Below, piece after piece: positions 25,301 through 35,426 of a stretch of DNA of 64,000 nt. The position numbers and the translations under genes were made by a program. Positions within the stretch are counted from its first letter, which is position 1. Each line of letters starts with the position of its first letter. This DNA is from Macrotrachela quadricornifera (lineage: Eukaryota > Rotifera > Eurotatoria > Philodinida > Philodinidae), in the NCBI GenBank assembly GCA_022393335.1, contig JAJEKB010020935.1:1241410-1305409 (forward strand). Direction: 5' to 3'. The notes beneath the pieces were generated by a model. That model was not told the DNA's origin, made no database searches, and saw only the letters and a program-made list of their open reading frames with translations.

Positions 25301-26801
25301 TGCTGAAATCTGATTCCATAGGTTTAATTTGATCATAAAACTATGTAAGAAGGACGTGTCTCAATCATGATTCAAATCAGAAAGATACTCTTTGTTTCAA
25401 AAAGGATTGTTTTCTGAATAAAAGTTGTGAGACACTCTTTCGCATGAAACTAAGATTTTCGTCTAAGCTGCATCGTAAAGAAGATTCTCTAATAGTTTGA
25501 AACGAACAGTCAAGCGATATTCTCTTTTGCTTTAGATTTGTGTTCTAATTAGTCAAAAGAAACAGACTCAATAAAGATCTAGCTATGAACTCACTTTGAT
25601 AAACAACCCCACCATCTCATCACTTTTGTCTGGCTTTAATTTGAAAAAATGTACAGTACTCAGGTAATAATTCAACCTGAAAATTAATTTTGTCCATTCG
25701 CTGTTTAAACTGAGCTATGTTTATTTTATTCAAGTTTTAATCTATGATAATATGTGTTGAAAAGGTCGACCGAGCCAATTTTGAGCATCCAATCCTGTTT
25801 GTGTGTGACTCTAGTAGACATGAATATGTTATGGTAATTTTACTCATATAATGATCCATTTCACTGAAATATTGCAAAATACCTTCATAATAGGTTAGAC
25901 ATATGATCCCGAACCGTCCCAGAGTTGAATTATTTCTATTTTTACTATCTAACCATTACAATATGAGCTCATTAGCTGTGGCACATCTCAAAACATATCA
26001 TGAACAATATCGCTGGATTTATTTCAACTCGAAACTACAGAAATATTAAAATAAATACTTTAATGAGTATGCGATGCAGTAAGCGATGATATCTATATTT
26101 TTTATGCACTGGAGTAGTTCAGCCATGCACTATTTGCAAATCACTGAAGAACTTAAGAAAACCTTGAACACTCAACTCAGAAATTTGGTGGTCAGTAGAC
26201 TAGCTTTTAAATGCTTTAATCATTAAAATCCTTGACTTAGAGTTTCACATTGGGGGCTGCTGCTATAAAGATGTGCACGATAATAGTTGCTGAGTCACTT
26301 AAGTTGTGTCGATTGAGCTGCAAGATGATGAATTGTTTTCAGTGAAAACAACTAAGCATCGGCTGCTCATTATAAAGTTCAATTCTAATCGTATATATAC
26401 GCACGTAAAGATTGGAATAGTTATTCTTTTAGTAGGTCTTAATTTAAAAGGACAATGGTATGGCTTATATGGTATGTATTAAATTTGACAAAAGTGTATA
26501 TCTTGTGCATTACTCACCCCTCTCTGCACTTAAGTAACTAGAGACGGCGGTTAGTGGGATTGCCATTAAAAGAACACCGAAACTCAGACCCAATGCCACC
26601 AATTTCCATCCAGCTATCGAACCACCAGAAGATGGTGCAGATGCACTCATTGTTGCACTTCTAAAGTAAACTTTTTACATGCAATATTGTCGAAATATTA
26701 ACGAACTTTGTTGGAGACCACGCCTCCGAGACTTTCGTTGGTTTTGATGTTTCACTACTTATTTCTTCGATAGATTGGATAGATTGTCTTTTTGGTTTCA
26801 C
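16387..26801 (-). CDS. NHL-repeat type II membrane protein with mucin-like stalk
   Basis: Exons in gene order: 26707-26801, 26518-26660, 22863-23093, 18164-18522, 17782-18107, 16387-16768. Phases agree across every junction. Exon 26707-26801 is Lys/Ser-rich (VKPKRQSIQSIEE) and presumably cytoplasmic. Exon 26518-26660 holds one membrane helix (GWKLVALGLSFGVLLMAIPL). Exon 22863-23093 encodes 77 residues of Ala/Thr/Gly/Ser, a mucin-like stalk. The last three exons form an NHL beta-propeller of about six blades, e.g. NPWDVFVGSGNTIYVSD, CKDVYVDRRGLIYIAD and GPYSIYVDGSSNLFVLD. The last of these is joined over the splice site to NNRIQKFTSGSTVGTT. N-glycosylation sequons are frequent. Predicted topology is N-in, C-out. 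From the Met at 26650 the protein has 476 residues; if exon 26707-26801 is included, the start lies further upstream and was not found. Introns of 1.0, 4.3 and 3.4 kb carry transposons, and further small stalk exons could be hidden in them. NHL propellers bind protein, RNA or glycan; ligand unknown. Confidence 0.75.
16853..17767. mobile_element. Mariner-like non-autonomous element in an NHL-gene intron
   Basis: The ends CTTAGGTCTGACC (16853 on) and GGTCAGACCTAAG (to 17767) are perfect inverses, and the similarity continues inward for about 190 bp on each side. Both ends are flanked by TA (16851-16852 and 17768-17769), the target duplication of Tc1/mariner elements, and the termini resemble mariner ends. 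The 915-bp length is too short for a complete element, and the roughly 520-bp core has no recognisable transposase. Removing it with one TA leaves a 96-bp intron, close to the other short introns here. Confidence 0.75.
18523..22862. other. 4.3-kb intron of the minus-strand NHL gene
   Basis: This interval separates the stalk exon from the first propeller exon. Apart from the foldback element at 21648-22763 no feature was recognised. Several 60-80 codon frames (18772, 19375, 19705, 20661) have no family resemblance. By analogy with the plus-strand NHL gene, short Thr/Ser-rich microexons could be present, but none with both splice signals was found by eye. Confidence 0.45.
21648..22763. mobile_element. 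Foldback element with about 400-bp arms
   Basis: The left arm (about 21648-22053) is an imperfect reverse complement of the right arm (about 22357-22763). The outer ends are tgaaacctgtgtgg against ccacataggtttcatt, and the inner ends are gctatagg against ataccttt. The loop is about 300 bp and has no recognisable transposase. It lies within an intron of the minus-strand NHL gene. Frames at 21519-21875 are shadows of the arm. Confidence 0.75.
23890..24507 (+). mobile_element. Deleted pogo/Tigger-like DNA transposon
   Basis: The left end (gagtgaaacctctattagtg, from 23890) matches the inverse of the right end (around 24478-24507: agtgttcg...aaatagatttcactg). Both sides are flanked by TATATA. The ends resemble pogo/Tigger termini. 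Between them, 24060-24330 reads as a psq/CENP-B-type helix-turn-helix: RHDLTLKENITLMKENECDQ, SYRELCDKFKL, a stop, then IGSISIIIKRERE. The DDE catalytic part is missing and stops interrupt the remnant, so it is a dead, internally deleted copy. It sits in the 3.4-kb intron of the minus-strand NHL gene. Confidence 0.65.
25118..25353. mobile_element. Short MITE-like inverted-repeat element
   Basis: A 236-bp palindromic segment. ccttcttacatagtttt at the left is the inverse of aaaactatgtaagaagg at the right, and similarity continues for about 85 bp per arm with a loop of about 60 bp. No coding capacity. Intronic to the minus-strand NHL gene. Confidence 0.7.
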
Positions 26802-29800
26802 CTGCTTATATAATTGTGCGCTCATTCAATATGCATGGAAAGTCAATCATATATACTTACTGTAATCGACGTCACTTTGAAGTTATCCAGCTTTATTTAG
26901 TTGTTATATTGTCACGGAGTGTTAGTTAACAGCAGTTTATACTAGAAAACCCTAGACAAAAGAATAAATATGATTATCATGGATGTTTCAGTAGATTGTG
27001 GAATAGAAAATTTGTAGTACAATGCGTTCCAAAAGTTTATATCTGAAAATATAATCTAAAATATTGTTCAACGGTTCAAGCGATCCGCATCCAAAGGATG
27101 GGTAAGAGGGAAGTAAAGATTTACATCCAACAGTATGTGATATGGATCAGTGATTATGATGCTTTATTTTATATTGTTCAAGCATTTTTTAGCACTTGAA
27201 TTCTGTTGTTTTAAAAACCTCAATATCAACTTCGGCAATTGCAACCTCAAATTAAGCTAACAAGTGAAGATTCATAGGTGTTCGATTGTTTTTCAGTCGG
27301 GAGTTAACGCATTTTGTATACCTTAGTGAGTTATGGCTACCCTTAAAAATGTTCGTGTCCATGGCTTATTTCGAGGAGATTGAGCGTTTTTAGTTTTATA
27401 GATATCAGAATTTTCATATATGAAAAACATTATCTCACGAGGGAACCTATGCAACTGTCGGATGGCATATCTGGATAGAGATTTGACTGCCATATTAGAG
27501 TAAAAATAAAGAGTTTTTTTCGTTTTTTCTTCTTTACTCGGAAAAGTTAAGATCTGAATTTTTTGACATTAAATTTTCATTTAATACACAAGACAGTCAT
27601 ACTCACTCTAGCTGATTCCATCAATCTCGATACAACGTTAATTCAAGACTCGCTATAGACTAACACAGAAAAGAAAAAAGGAGTACATTTTTTTCTCTTT
27701 GCTTGGAACCAAATGAGACATCGATCATACAGTATATCTATTAATTGACCCACCAGTTTTTCTTATATTTTGTATAAAGAATGACTATGTCCAGCGCTAT
27801 TGTATTTCCTTGTGTATTAAATGAAGATATTGTGTCAAAAAGTTCAGATCTTACTTCCACAAGATACGCCATGGACTCGAACTATTTGAGGGTTTTGTTG
27901 GTCTCAGTGAGTCATATCCTTAGTTGAAATATGGAAGCAAACGGCATCCGACAGTTGCATAGGTTTCCTCATGAGATAATGTTTTTCTTATATGAAAATT
28001 CTAATGTCTATAAAAGTAAAAACGCTCAATCTCCTCGAAAACAAGCTACGGACACAAACATTGTTAAGAATAGACATAACTCATTAAAGTCTACAAAATA
28101 CGTTAATTCCTGACTGAAAAGTGTTCCAACACTTGGGAATGTTTTCTTGTAAGTGAGCTACATCGACATCAAACGAAAAACGTCATTGCTTCATCATTTT
28201 TATGGTGACTTGAACAGCAAATGCTCAAAATACTGCATTCAATATGAGACATGATAGTATTGAGATCTTCTCATAGATCATACTATAGTCAAGCTTTAAC
28301 TCTAAAGAAAAGGTTCGAATCACGATCGAGCACTCTCATGACTCATTTTTTTTTAGCTTCAGTTTCCAGTCTTTCCTGAGATACTTTACAGTTTCATTGA
28401 GTAGAACAATAGAAACTGTCTCTTCAGATCCAGTTTAACTCATTGGTTGCACTACCATCCAGGAAACTATCATTATATTGGCAAGTTCATAAAAACCATG
28501 AAATTATTATTTATATTGTGAAATTTCTGTTTCATATATATTCTCTGAAATCTTTCATCGTTTCATGAAACAGAATATAAAATTACATCTAATAATCAAG
28601 GTTGCCTACGCAATTGGTCTATGTTCAATCCAAGTACCTCTCTCTATACGTGTAAGATTACATACCTAATGTGAATCTGAATTGATCGATATAGTGAGTG
28701 TGAAGAATAATCTCTTTACAGACGGATTATATATAAGCAAGAAGATGAATATTATAGATTGCCTCTTCGCCGAAAACATCTCTAGTGAAGTAAGAGCATT
28801 GACGTATTTATTGACGTTTACTGCTTATGATCAAGGCTTTTTTTCCACTAAATGATCAATAAACAAAATACAATTAGCTTACTCATGGATTTTTATAAGG
28901 ACAACATTCATTGAAAGAGATCAAAAAGCTAAAGAAAACAATACAGAAGCATTTTCAATTAAATAAACAGTTTCTCTTCTGTAAAGTAAGAGTGTCAATT
29001 TCGCAGAATGAAAAAGTTTATTAGAGGTAAATCAACAAAAAACTCCAAAACGTATAACATTACCACTACGCTGTCGAGTCATTGAAGCTATCAGCACGCT
29101 ACAGCTTTTTTATGCTTTATTTCTCTAGAGAGTTGTGGGCTCCAATATACGGCACGGACAAGACTGACCTTTAGGAAAGCTTAAGATTAGACAGAATTCA
29201 TTCTTTTAATAAAGCATAGAATTACAAAAATAATTTTCTTATAGTGAAAATAAATCTAATTTTCATTTCCATTAAACTTAAATCGAATCTATAATCTAAA
29301 AACAATAAGTTTATTACAGACCTTCATAGGTTCTGCATTTTTGTACCAAAATATTTTAGGATTGGTGAAACGAAAATCGTTTCTGGAGCTTTTGTTCAGA
29401 ACCTTTTAAATTTTATTGGTTTCGCAAGCCTCGACGAGGGTGTGGGTGACAATGAGGAATGAGTGTAGAGAAAAGAAACAGAAGACTTTAAAGTAAGTAA
29501 TCATCTTATCTGTCTATGAGTTACACATCTATTTAAACGAATACATCTACATGAATATGTCTCATCAAGTACGAAAGACTTCACAAGAGAGATCACAAAG
29601 TCACAACAGGAATCGAACTTGTATCTTCAGATGACTGATCAACTATTTTAGTGGGCTATAGTTTTTGGTTAAAAACCATTATTAGCATTAGGACTTTCCT
29701 CGTTAGTTTTTTAATATGCGTGACGTTTCGTTCGAGGGGGGGGGAGGGAGCTAACTTTTACCAGGCAGTCCCTCTAGTGGTGGATGAGGGAAGCTCTAAT

Positions 29801-30036
29801 GCGTTGTACTGACTACTGAATAAAAAGTTGTGAACCAAAGGGTTAGAGTAGGCAAACAGAAAAGCGCTCTAACTAATTCTTCCTAGTAGGCATGAACAAC
29901 ATTTATAATAATGTAAGAGAAGGTGATGTTGAGAACCAGAAATTTAGTATGGATGTCTTGACTGATAGGAGGAGAACAGGGGCTTTTCAGGTCGCCATCA
30001 AGTAAAATCTCCTAGCTAAAGAAAATAAACTTATAA
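26802..30036. other. Spacer upstream of the minus-strand NHL gene
   Basis: Contains the foldback element at 27282-28118 and otherwise no recognised gene. A donor-like gtaagt on the minus strand near 26868 could end an undetected first exon of the NHL gene, but no in-frame ATG precedes it. A run of ten G at 29736-29745 lies shortly before the LINE remnant. Its relation to the poly-G-ended insertion at 31598-31748 is unknown. Confidence 0.4.
27282..28118. mobile_element. Foldback element with about 175-bp arms
   Basis: The left arm (27282-27464) is an imperfect inverse of the right arm (27940-28118). Matching blocks include cgaggagattgagcg (27383 on) against cgctcaatctcctcg (28023 on), and cctatgcaactgtcggatg against catccgacagttgcatagg. 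The loop of about 470 bp has no recognised transposase. The 60-codon frame at 27931 is a shadow of the right arm. Confidence 0.75.
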
Positions 30037-31140
30037 TCGATAGATGGAATGTTCGAATGTTGCTACAAGAAGGTAAGCTTAAGAATTTAAAGAGAGAGAT
30101 AGAGAGGAAAAAAATAGATGTAGTTAGGTTGTGTGAAGTTATATATGAATTTTCTTGGGTAAAGTTTAGGATCAGAATGGGGTTGCAATTATTCTAGGCA
30201 CAAGAGTGAAAAATTGTGTAGAAAACATAGAGTTAGTAAATAATAGGCTCATGATGGTAAGGTTGAGAGCGGAGCCGAAAGATGTGGTGCGTATTCAAGT
30301 ATATATGCCTACCAGCGCGCATACAGATGAAGAGGTAGAGGAACTATATTCACAAATAGAAGAGTTGATAAGAAAAGAAGAGAAGGATAGTTATGTTGTA
30401 GTAATGAGAGATATGAATGCAGTTGTAAGTGAAAGAAAAAAGGATAAGATTGTAGGTAATTTTGGATATGGAATCAGGAATGATAGAGGAGATATGCTAG
30501 TTAATTTTTGCATAGAAAATAAACTAATAATTACAAATACATGGTTTAAAAATTATCTGAGAAGAAGGTATACTTGGAAGGCTTCTGGTGATAAGGCTAG
30601 GTATCAGATAGATTATGTGTTGGTGCAAGAAAGATATAGGAATAGTATAAAGAAAGCATGTGCACATTCTGGAATAGATTAAAGACTCGGACCACAATCT
30701 AGTTATCATAGAGATGGAACTGATGTTAAAGAAAGTTAAGACAGCCTTAGTACGGAAAAGATGAGACTTAGAATAACTAAAAGTTGTTACGGAAGATTTT
30801 GAAAATGTTATGGACAAAAAACTAGAGAAAGTTAAGACGAGTGGAGATCAGGATGTTGATAAGAAATGAATTAGACTTAAGAATGTGATTATTGAGTCAA
30901 CACAAGAGATAGTAGGATTTAAAGAAAATGTCAAAGCTAGAAAGCTTTGGGTTAGTGAAAAATTGACAGCAAAGATGGATGAAAGAAGGAAATGGTAAAA
31001 TATCAACAATGAGATGAATAGGCTCAATTATAGAAGGTTGAACAATGAGTTAAGAAGGGAGATGGAAAAGATCGAACAAGAATGGTTAGAAGGGGAGCGT
31101 AAAGTAATAGAGGGATTTAGAAAAATGTGGTAGGTACGTT
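30037..31140 (+). pseudogene. LINE endonuclease domain (RTE type), degraded
   Basis: The first part reads IDRWNVRMLLQEGKL and IERKKIDVVRLCEV, the usual N-terminal start of an AP-endonuclease domain. The longest open stretch (30206-30682) contains VQVYMPTS-like and SYVVVMRDMNAVV (the G-D-M/F-N catalytic motif, with Arg for Gly), RYTWKASGDKARYQIDYVLV and, after a stop, DSDHNLVI with the conserved Asp-His. Stops and frame changes follow through 31140, where the linker towards RT (WVSEKLTAKMDERRKW) is still legible. It would have nicked target DNA for target-primed reverse transcription. It is not functional now. Confidence 0.75.
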
Positions 31141-31597
31141 TTGATGTACGGAAAAGTAAAGGTAGAATCAAGAGATGGGCAGAAACTGATAGTAGACGAC
31201 GACATAATTACTAGGTGGGAGGAATATGTAAGAAAACTGTATCCAGATGAGGAAGAGGCTTAAGTGAAAGTAGTGTAGAAAGTGAATGAAGAGTATTTTC
31301 AATACTAGAAAGAGAGATTAAAATGTCACTTAAAGAAAGGAAATGTAAGAAAGCAATAGAAGTAGATGGAATACCCATCGAATTTCTTAGAAGTATGAAA
31401 GATGAGGGAAGGAAGGCTTTAGTTGATGTGGGGAGGGAAACTTCTGAAACTAGTTTGTGGCCCAAAAAATTCTTAAAAATCTTATTAATACATATAGAAA
31501 AGAAAGCAGGAGCTAGTAAATGTGAAGATTTTAGGACAATTAATTTAATTTCACACGCAGCAAAAGTGTTATTAAGAGCACTAAGTAGGCGATTAAA

Positions 31598-31748
31598 CCC
31601 CCCCCCCCCCCCCCATATTAGAAGATCCCCCTGGGGCGAAAATTTTGGAAAAACGCCCTATAGGGGTACGGCAATTTTTCCGCGCAAAGACTGCGATTCG
31701 CGACATCATAATAGAAGACCCGGGGTCTTTTATTGTGGGGGGGGGGGG
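31598..31748. mobile_element. 151-bp element with poly-C and poly-G ends
   Basis: A run of 17 C (31598-31614) and a run of 12 G (31737-31748) bracket a compact GC-rich segment that interrupts RT homology. Next to the runs, CATATTAGAAGATCCCC is an imperfect inverse of GGGGTCTTTTATTGTG, so the terminal inverted repeat is about 23 bp including the homopolymers. The base composition is unlike the surrounding AT-rich DNA. The flank reads gattaaa on the left and aaagg on the right, with no clear target duplication. Superfamily unknown. Confidence 0.65.
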
Positions 31749-31934
31749 AAAGGTTTACAAGATAACTTAGATATGTGCTTAGGAGAAGAGCAGTACGGTT
31801 TTAGGAAAGGAAGAGGCACCAGGGTCACAATAGGCCTAATGAGAATAATAGAAGCGAGATTAACAGAAAGATGTATATGTTTGGCGATCTGTTTTGTAGA
31901 CTTGGAAAAAGCATTTGATAGAGTAAACTAGGAC

Positions 31935-32295
31935 CAGAGGTGCACGGGGCACAGATTTTTACACCCCCGTCCCGGCCTGGCCCGTGAACGTCTAGCCCTG
32001 TTATGACGTTGTATGACTTAATAAATTGTGATAATTTTGTATTTTTATGATGTCAAAATTGATTTAGTCATGATAGTTGCTGAGATTTCACGTTCCTTGA
32101 GCAAATGCATCACTTGCTTGGTGTTCACACAACTTGAGAGGGACTTATTTGTTAAGATTTCGAAAAAAATAAACACACTGTTTACAAGAGATTTGTTCAT
32201 CGCTCACTCACCTGCCTCGCCCATAGATCTTCTGCCCCGTGCCCCGTCACACTCCGTGGATCTTTGAGAAGAAAGTCCCGCCCCGTGCAGCTCTG
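31935..32295. mobile_element. hAT-like MITE inserted in the LINE
   Basis: The ends are CAGAGGTGCACGGGGC and the inverse of CAGAGCTGCACGGGGC (15 of 16 match), typical of hAT termini. The flanking octamers actaggac (31927-31934) and attgtgac (32296-32303) agree at 5 of 8 positions, consistent with an aged 8-bp target duplication. Removing the element and one octamer rejoins the RT frame exactly (…FDRVN-x-D then RLLEILKAKD). The 361-bp element has no transposase. The 79-codon frame at 32028 lies inside it and is not a gene. Confidence 0.8.
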
Positions 32296-32482
32296 ATTGT
32301 GACAGGTTGCTTGAAATATTAAAAGCTAAAGACACAGAATGGAAAGAAAGAAGATTAATTAGAAAGTTGTATAAGAACCAAAGAGTGATAGTTAAAATAG
32401 GTAGCAAGGAGTCTAGAGAGATAGAGCTTGGCCGAGGGATGAGACAAGGATGCTGCTTATCTCCTATACTATTTTACCATTG

Positions 32483-33317
32483 AATATCACTGAAATTTTA
32501 TTCAGATATAAATACGATTCTATTAGGTATTGGTGGATATTTTTACATATTTTCCAAATAAAATACATGAGAAAGTATTTCGAATTGTATGATATGGAGT
32601 TACTTCTATCTTGTTCATAATATTAGGCAATACACGAGAGATGCTACAGACATATTTAGAAAACTCAAACAGGCATTATTATATACTTTAGTCATTTTAT
32701 CAAATTTTTTAGACTTTGTTACATATTTTATGGTGTTTTCACGATAAATGCATTATAGAAATTCTCTCACTTGTACACAGACAAATTAATTGAATGTTTT
32801 TGTGAATGTTAATGAATTTAAGTTGGATATGAGTGATGTATTATATTGTTATATTGGATCTTAGTATTATTTTTCTGTTACTTTTACGCTATTGTCATGT
32901 TTCTAGGAAAGAGGTTATTAATAAAAGTGATTTGGAGATACCACTTATTTGAATGAAAATATAGATAATGAGCTTCTGTGGGCGTTAGTGTGGCAAGTGT
33001 CAATTTGAGGGTACCGTTTTTCTATCATTCATACAAAGTAGGTATTAGTGGGTGTTAGTGAGGTTGGTTTCGATAGATCTCGAAAAGTGATATGTTTTGA
33101 GTCTTAGCGTAAATTATTAATACCCATAAAATAATCTTAAATGACTATTCTACGTTTTATCAGAATATTTAATAAGTTAATACTTTATTATTCTATCAAA
33201 TAATTTGAATAGAATTTAATTAATTAAAAGTTTTGTATTATTGTCAAGTACTTTGATGAATTGTTTCATTCCTTTTTATACTTATTACATTTGGATGTAA
33301 ATATACATGAGTTAATG
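32483..33317. other. AT-rich spacer
   Basis: No coding region recognised. Two related short phrases, gtgggcgttagtgtgg (about 32978) and gtgggtgttagtgagg (about 33049), form a small direct repeat. The 3' end of the minus-strand LRR-like remnant borders this spacer. Confidence 0.4.
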
Positions 33318-34831
33318 TTATATTTGTATTAAACATTTTAATAAGATATGGTATAGAATTATCTGTAATATTATTTCTGCAAAGAGTAAATATATTAATA
33401 GAATAAATATTACGTGCAAATGTTCGAAATACTTTGAATACAATTCTTTTAATATTTTATTATTATGTAAAGCTGAAAACAGAATTGATAAATATATGGT
33501 CGTAATATAATTATCGTCTAAGAAAAACTTTGTACATTGTCTACTAATAATTGCCTGGTCGACAATAATTTTCATACTTTCAATAGTCAAAATTTAATAA
33601 GTTAAATTCATTTCTGAAACGTAGTAGACGTGGAGAAATTAGTTTTTCAACTTTTACATTTCGAGAGAATATACTTGTTGATGTAGTTATTGTTTTTTGA
33701 TGATTAACTTCTTTGTTAAAAATGATTGAATGTGATTGATTAGAAGTAGTATTTAATTTGATGAGAGGAAATGCTTCATTAATATCTCTTAAATGAATAA
33801 TATCAAGATCTTTTTCATTCGATCGAGATAATCCAATATATTGAAATTATGTTAGAATGAGAAGAATTTCATTTTTTAAATAATTATAAGAATGTTGTTT
33901 AATAAATTTTGCATTATAACATTCGAATGAAAAAAATATTCTGTTTCTTATAGAATCATACGGTTGACTTATCTATAATAAAGCAATGGACAATGAACAA
34001 AATGTCAAATCATGAAAAATAATAAACTTTTCTGATAAATATTTTTTAACAAAATTATCTTCCATATCTTGATAAAAAAAAGTAATTTGAATCAATAGAA
34101 GATGATTACGAGCAGTTAATAAAGGTTTTAAATAGCAAGGCCATGATGTCCATTTTTGTTTATCACCATTACAAAGTATAGCATTGAGAACAGAATAAAG
34201 ACATCGATTATAAGATTTCCATCTTATTGAACAAAGATTTATTGAGGCTGATTCATCGAAAGGAATTGCACAATTCTGTTTTGGTATCAATTCAACGAGA
34301 GGATCAACACCTTTTTTGAGTGAAATACTAGGAGTTAATTCATCATCTTTAATAAACAAATATATTCGTTGCAGTTCTTGAACGATTTCCTAATGAATAA
34401 TATTTTTCTTTTGATATATTATCGTTCATATATACATACGCCATTTATTTACTTTTCATAATGTCATTATATTTAGAATATATATAAGATATTCTATTTT
34501 GTATTGGTTCAATAAGTATTATTTTCTATATTAATAACACTTATGTCAAAAAAACGTACAATATCATTTATTTTGATAGCATATAATATGCAATATTTTT
34601 TCACGATTATATATACATGTTCTTTTCTAGGGAAATTGGTAACTAATTGATAAGTAAATGGTAAAAAAATTTTACGAATTATTGATGAACTGTGACAGTA
34701 AATTTTCTGTATCATTTATGAAAGAATTCTTATCTTTCAGTTTACTGATTAATCCAACATGTACTCTGTAACTGATGGTAATACTAATTTTATAAAGCAT
34801 TCTAGTAGAATTTTTTGTTCATTATTCATTT
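33318..34831 (-). pseudogene. Decayed gene with a C-terminal LRR segment
   Basis: Minus-strand frames connect from a Met at 34831 (MNNEQKILLECFIKLVLPSV) through frameshifts near 34740 and 34650, an open stretch at 34359-33973 (128 codons) and two in-frame stops (about 33975 and 33850). They end in an open stretch at 33590-33318. The last part reads MTIESMKIIVDQAIISRQCT, FFLDDNYITTIYLSILFSAL and HNNKILKELY, which resembles the first repeats of RNase-inhibitor-type LRR proteins. The upstream part was not recognised. Codon-like conservation across stops suggests a gene that died recently. Alternatively some stops lie in unrecognised short introns. Confidence 0.45.
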
Positions 34832-35066
34832 GAATGATTCGTTATTATGCTCTTTGAACTTTAATTCATTCATACAATTGCTTCGATAGATATAATATGA
34901 TTTTTATGATCCGAAGAATCTTTATATTTATAATATTTTATTCTATTTTATTAAATAACTATGAAAAATGTGTATACATTCTACAATAGAAACATATATT
35001 ATTAATGTTTTTGTTTATTTAATTAAAATTAGATATATTATTTGTCACTAATAATTATATTTTTTA

Positions 35067-35426
35067 TTATGAACGTTCTAATTTAACTTGTTCACCATTC
35101 TTTATTTTAATAATTAAATGTTGTTCATCTTGAACTTCTAAATTTTGTATATTAGAAATTAATCCACTAATTAAACCTTCTTTACGCATTTCTTCTGGTG
35201 GACCACCCATCAAAGTTGATACAGCAGGACCAGCTTTCCATTCATTAGTTGTCGGATCATATTCCAAACCACAATTCATATTATTGACAACATGCGCATG
35301 AAGACGATACGAATTTTGATTTTCATCATTACGACTTATATTAAATTCACAGCCAATACATTCAGGATGCTGTGAATAATCAACAATTTTCCATTTACCT
35401 ACAATATTACCAATTTGTGATGCCAT
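35067..35426 (-). CDS. Stand-alone META/HslJ-like domain protein
   Basis: 119 residues from the Met at 35426. Start chosen because homology to the C-terminal domain of the neighbouring SPRY-META proteins begins right after it (GKWKIVDYSQHPECIGCEFN). The longer open frame upstream to 35645 is hydrophobic, AT-rich and unlike the relatives. The pattern STLMGGPPEEMRKEGLI followed by LISNIQNLEV, LIIKIKNGEQVKLER matches the HslJ/META family (…A-S-T-x-M-x-C-P… then a hydrophobic strand, L-x-L and G-x-x-x-x-F-x-R). It lacks the SPRY domain and the C-terminal tail of the four relatives. No signal peptide. It could be a partial duplicate that lost its 5' exon or a functional single-domain copy. Members of this family in bacteria are small heat-inducible envelope proteins; a function here is unknown. 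Confidence 0.65.
   Translation of the reverse strand: MASQIGNIVGKWKIVDYSQHPECIGCEFNISRNDENQNSYRLHAHVVNNMNCGLEYDPTTNEWKAGPAVSTLMGGPPEEMRKEGLISGLISNIQNLEVQDEQHLIIKIKNGEQVKLERS

Larger units (their letters stand above)
30037..32482 (+). mobile_element. Dead RTE-type LINE, truncated, with two later insertions
   Basis: Endonuclease and reverse-transcriptase homology run through this span in broken frames, in RTE order (EN then RT). It resembles the RTE/BovB-like group whose endonuclease is often annotated as craniofacial development protein 2-like. The copy ends abruptly at about 32482, just after RT block B and before the YADD catalytic block, so the 3' half of RT is missing. The true 5' end is unclear and may extend to about 29890. 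Nested insertions at 31598-31748 and 31935-32295 are later events. Confidence 0.75.
31290..32482 (+). pseudogene. LINE reverse-transcriptase domain, truncated and interrupted
   Basis: RT blocks appear in order: KMSLKERKCKKAIEVDGIPI, ASKCEDFRTINLISHAAKVL, EEQYGFRKGRGT, ICFVDLEKAFDRVN and GMRQGCCLSPILF. Between the second and third lies the poly-C/poly-G element; between the fourth and fifth lies a hAT-like element. A TAG directly after AFDRVN falls where the family has Trp. The catalytic YADD block and everything after it are absent. The 202-codon frame at 31323-31931 therefore mixes RT with translated transposon and is not a protein. Confidence 0.75.

Noticed and set aside
28308..28335. GGTTCGAATC-like B box on the plus strand
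   Set aside because: No matching A box at the right distance and no cloverleaf could be drawn.
29595..29665. tRNA-like A and B boxes on the minus strand (GTTCGATTCC with an upstream TAGCCCACT)
   Set aside because: The anticodon arm and acceptor stem do not pair properly; at best a tRNA-derived relic or chance match.
31323..31931. 202-codon open frame
   Set aside because: It reads through the poly-C/poly-G insertion, mixing LINE RT with transposon sequence; not a real protein.
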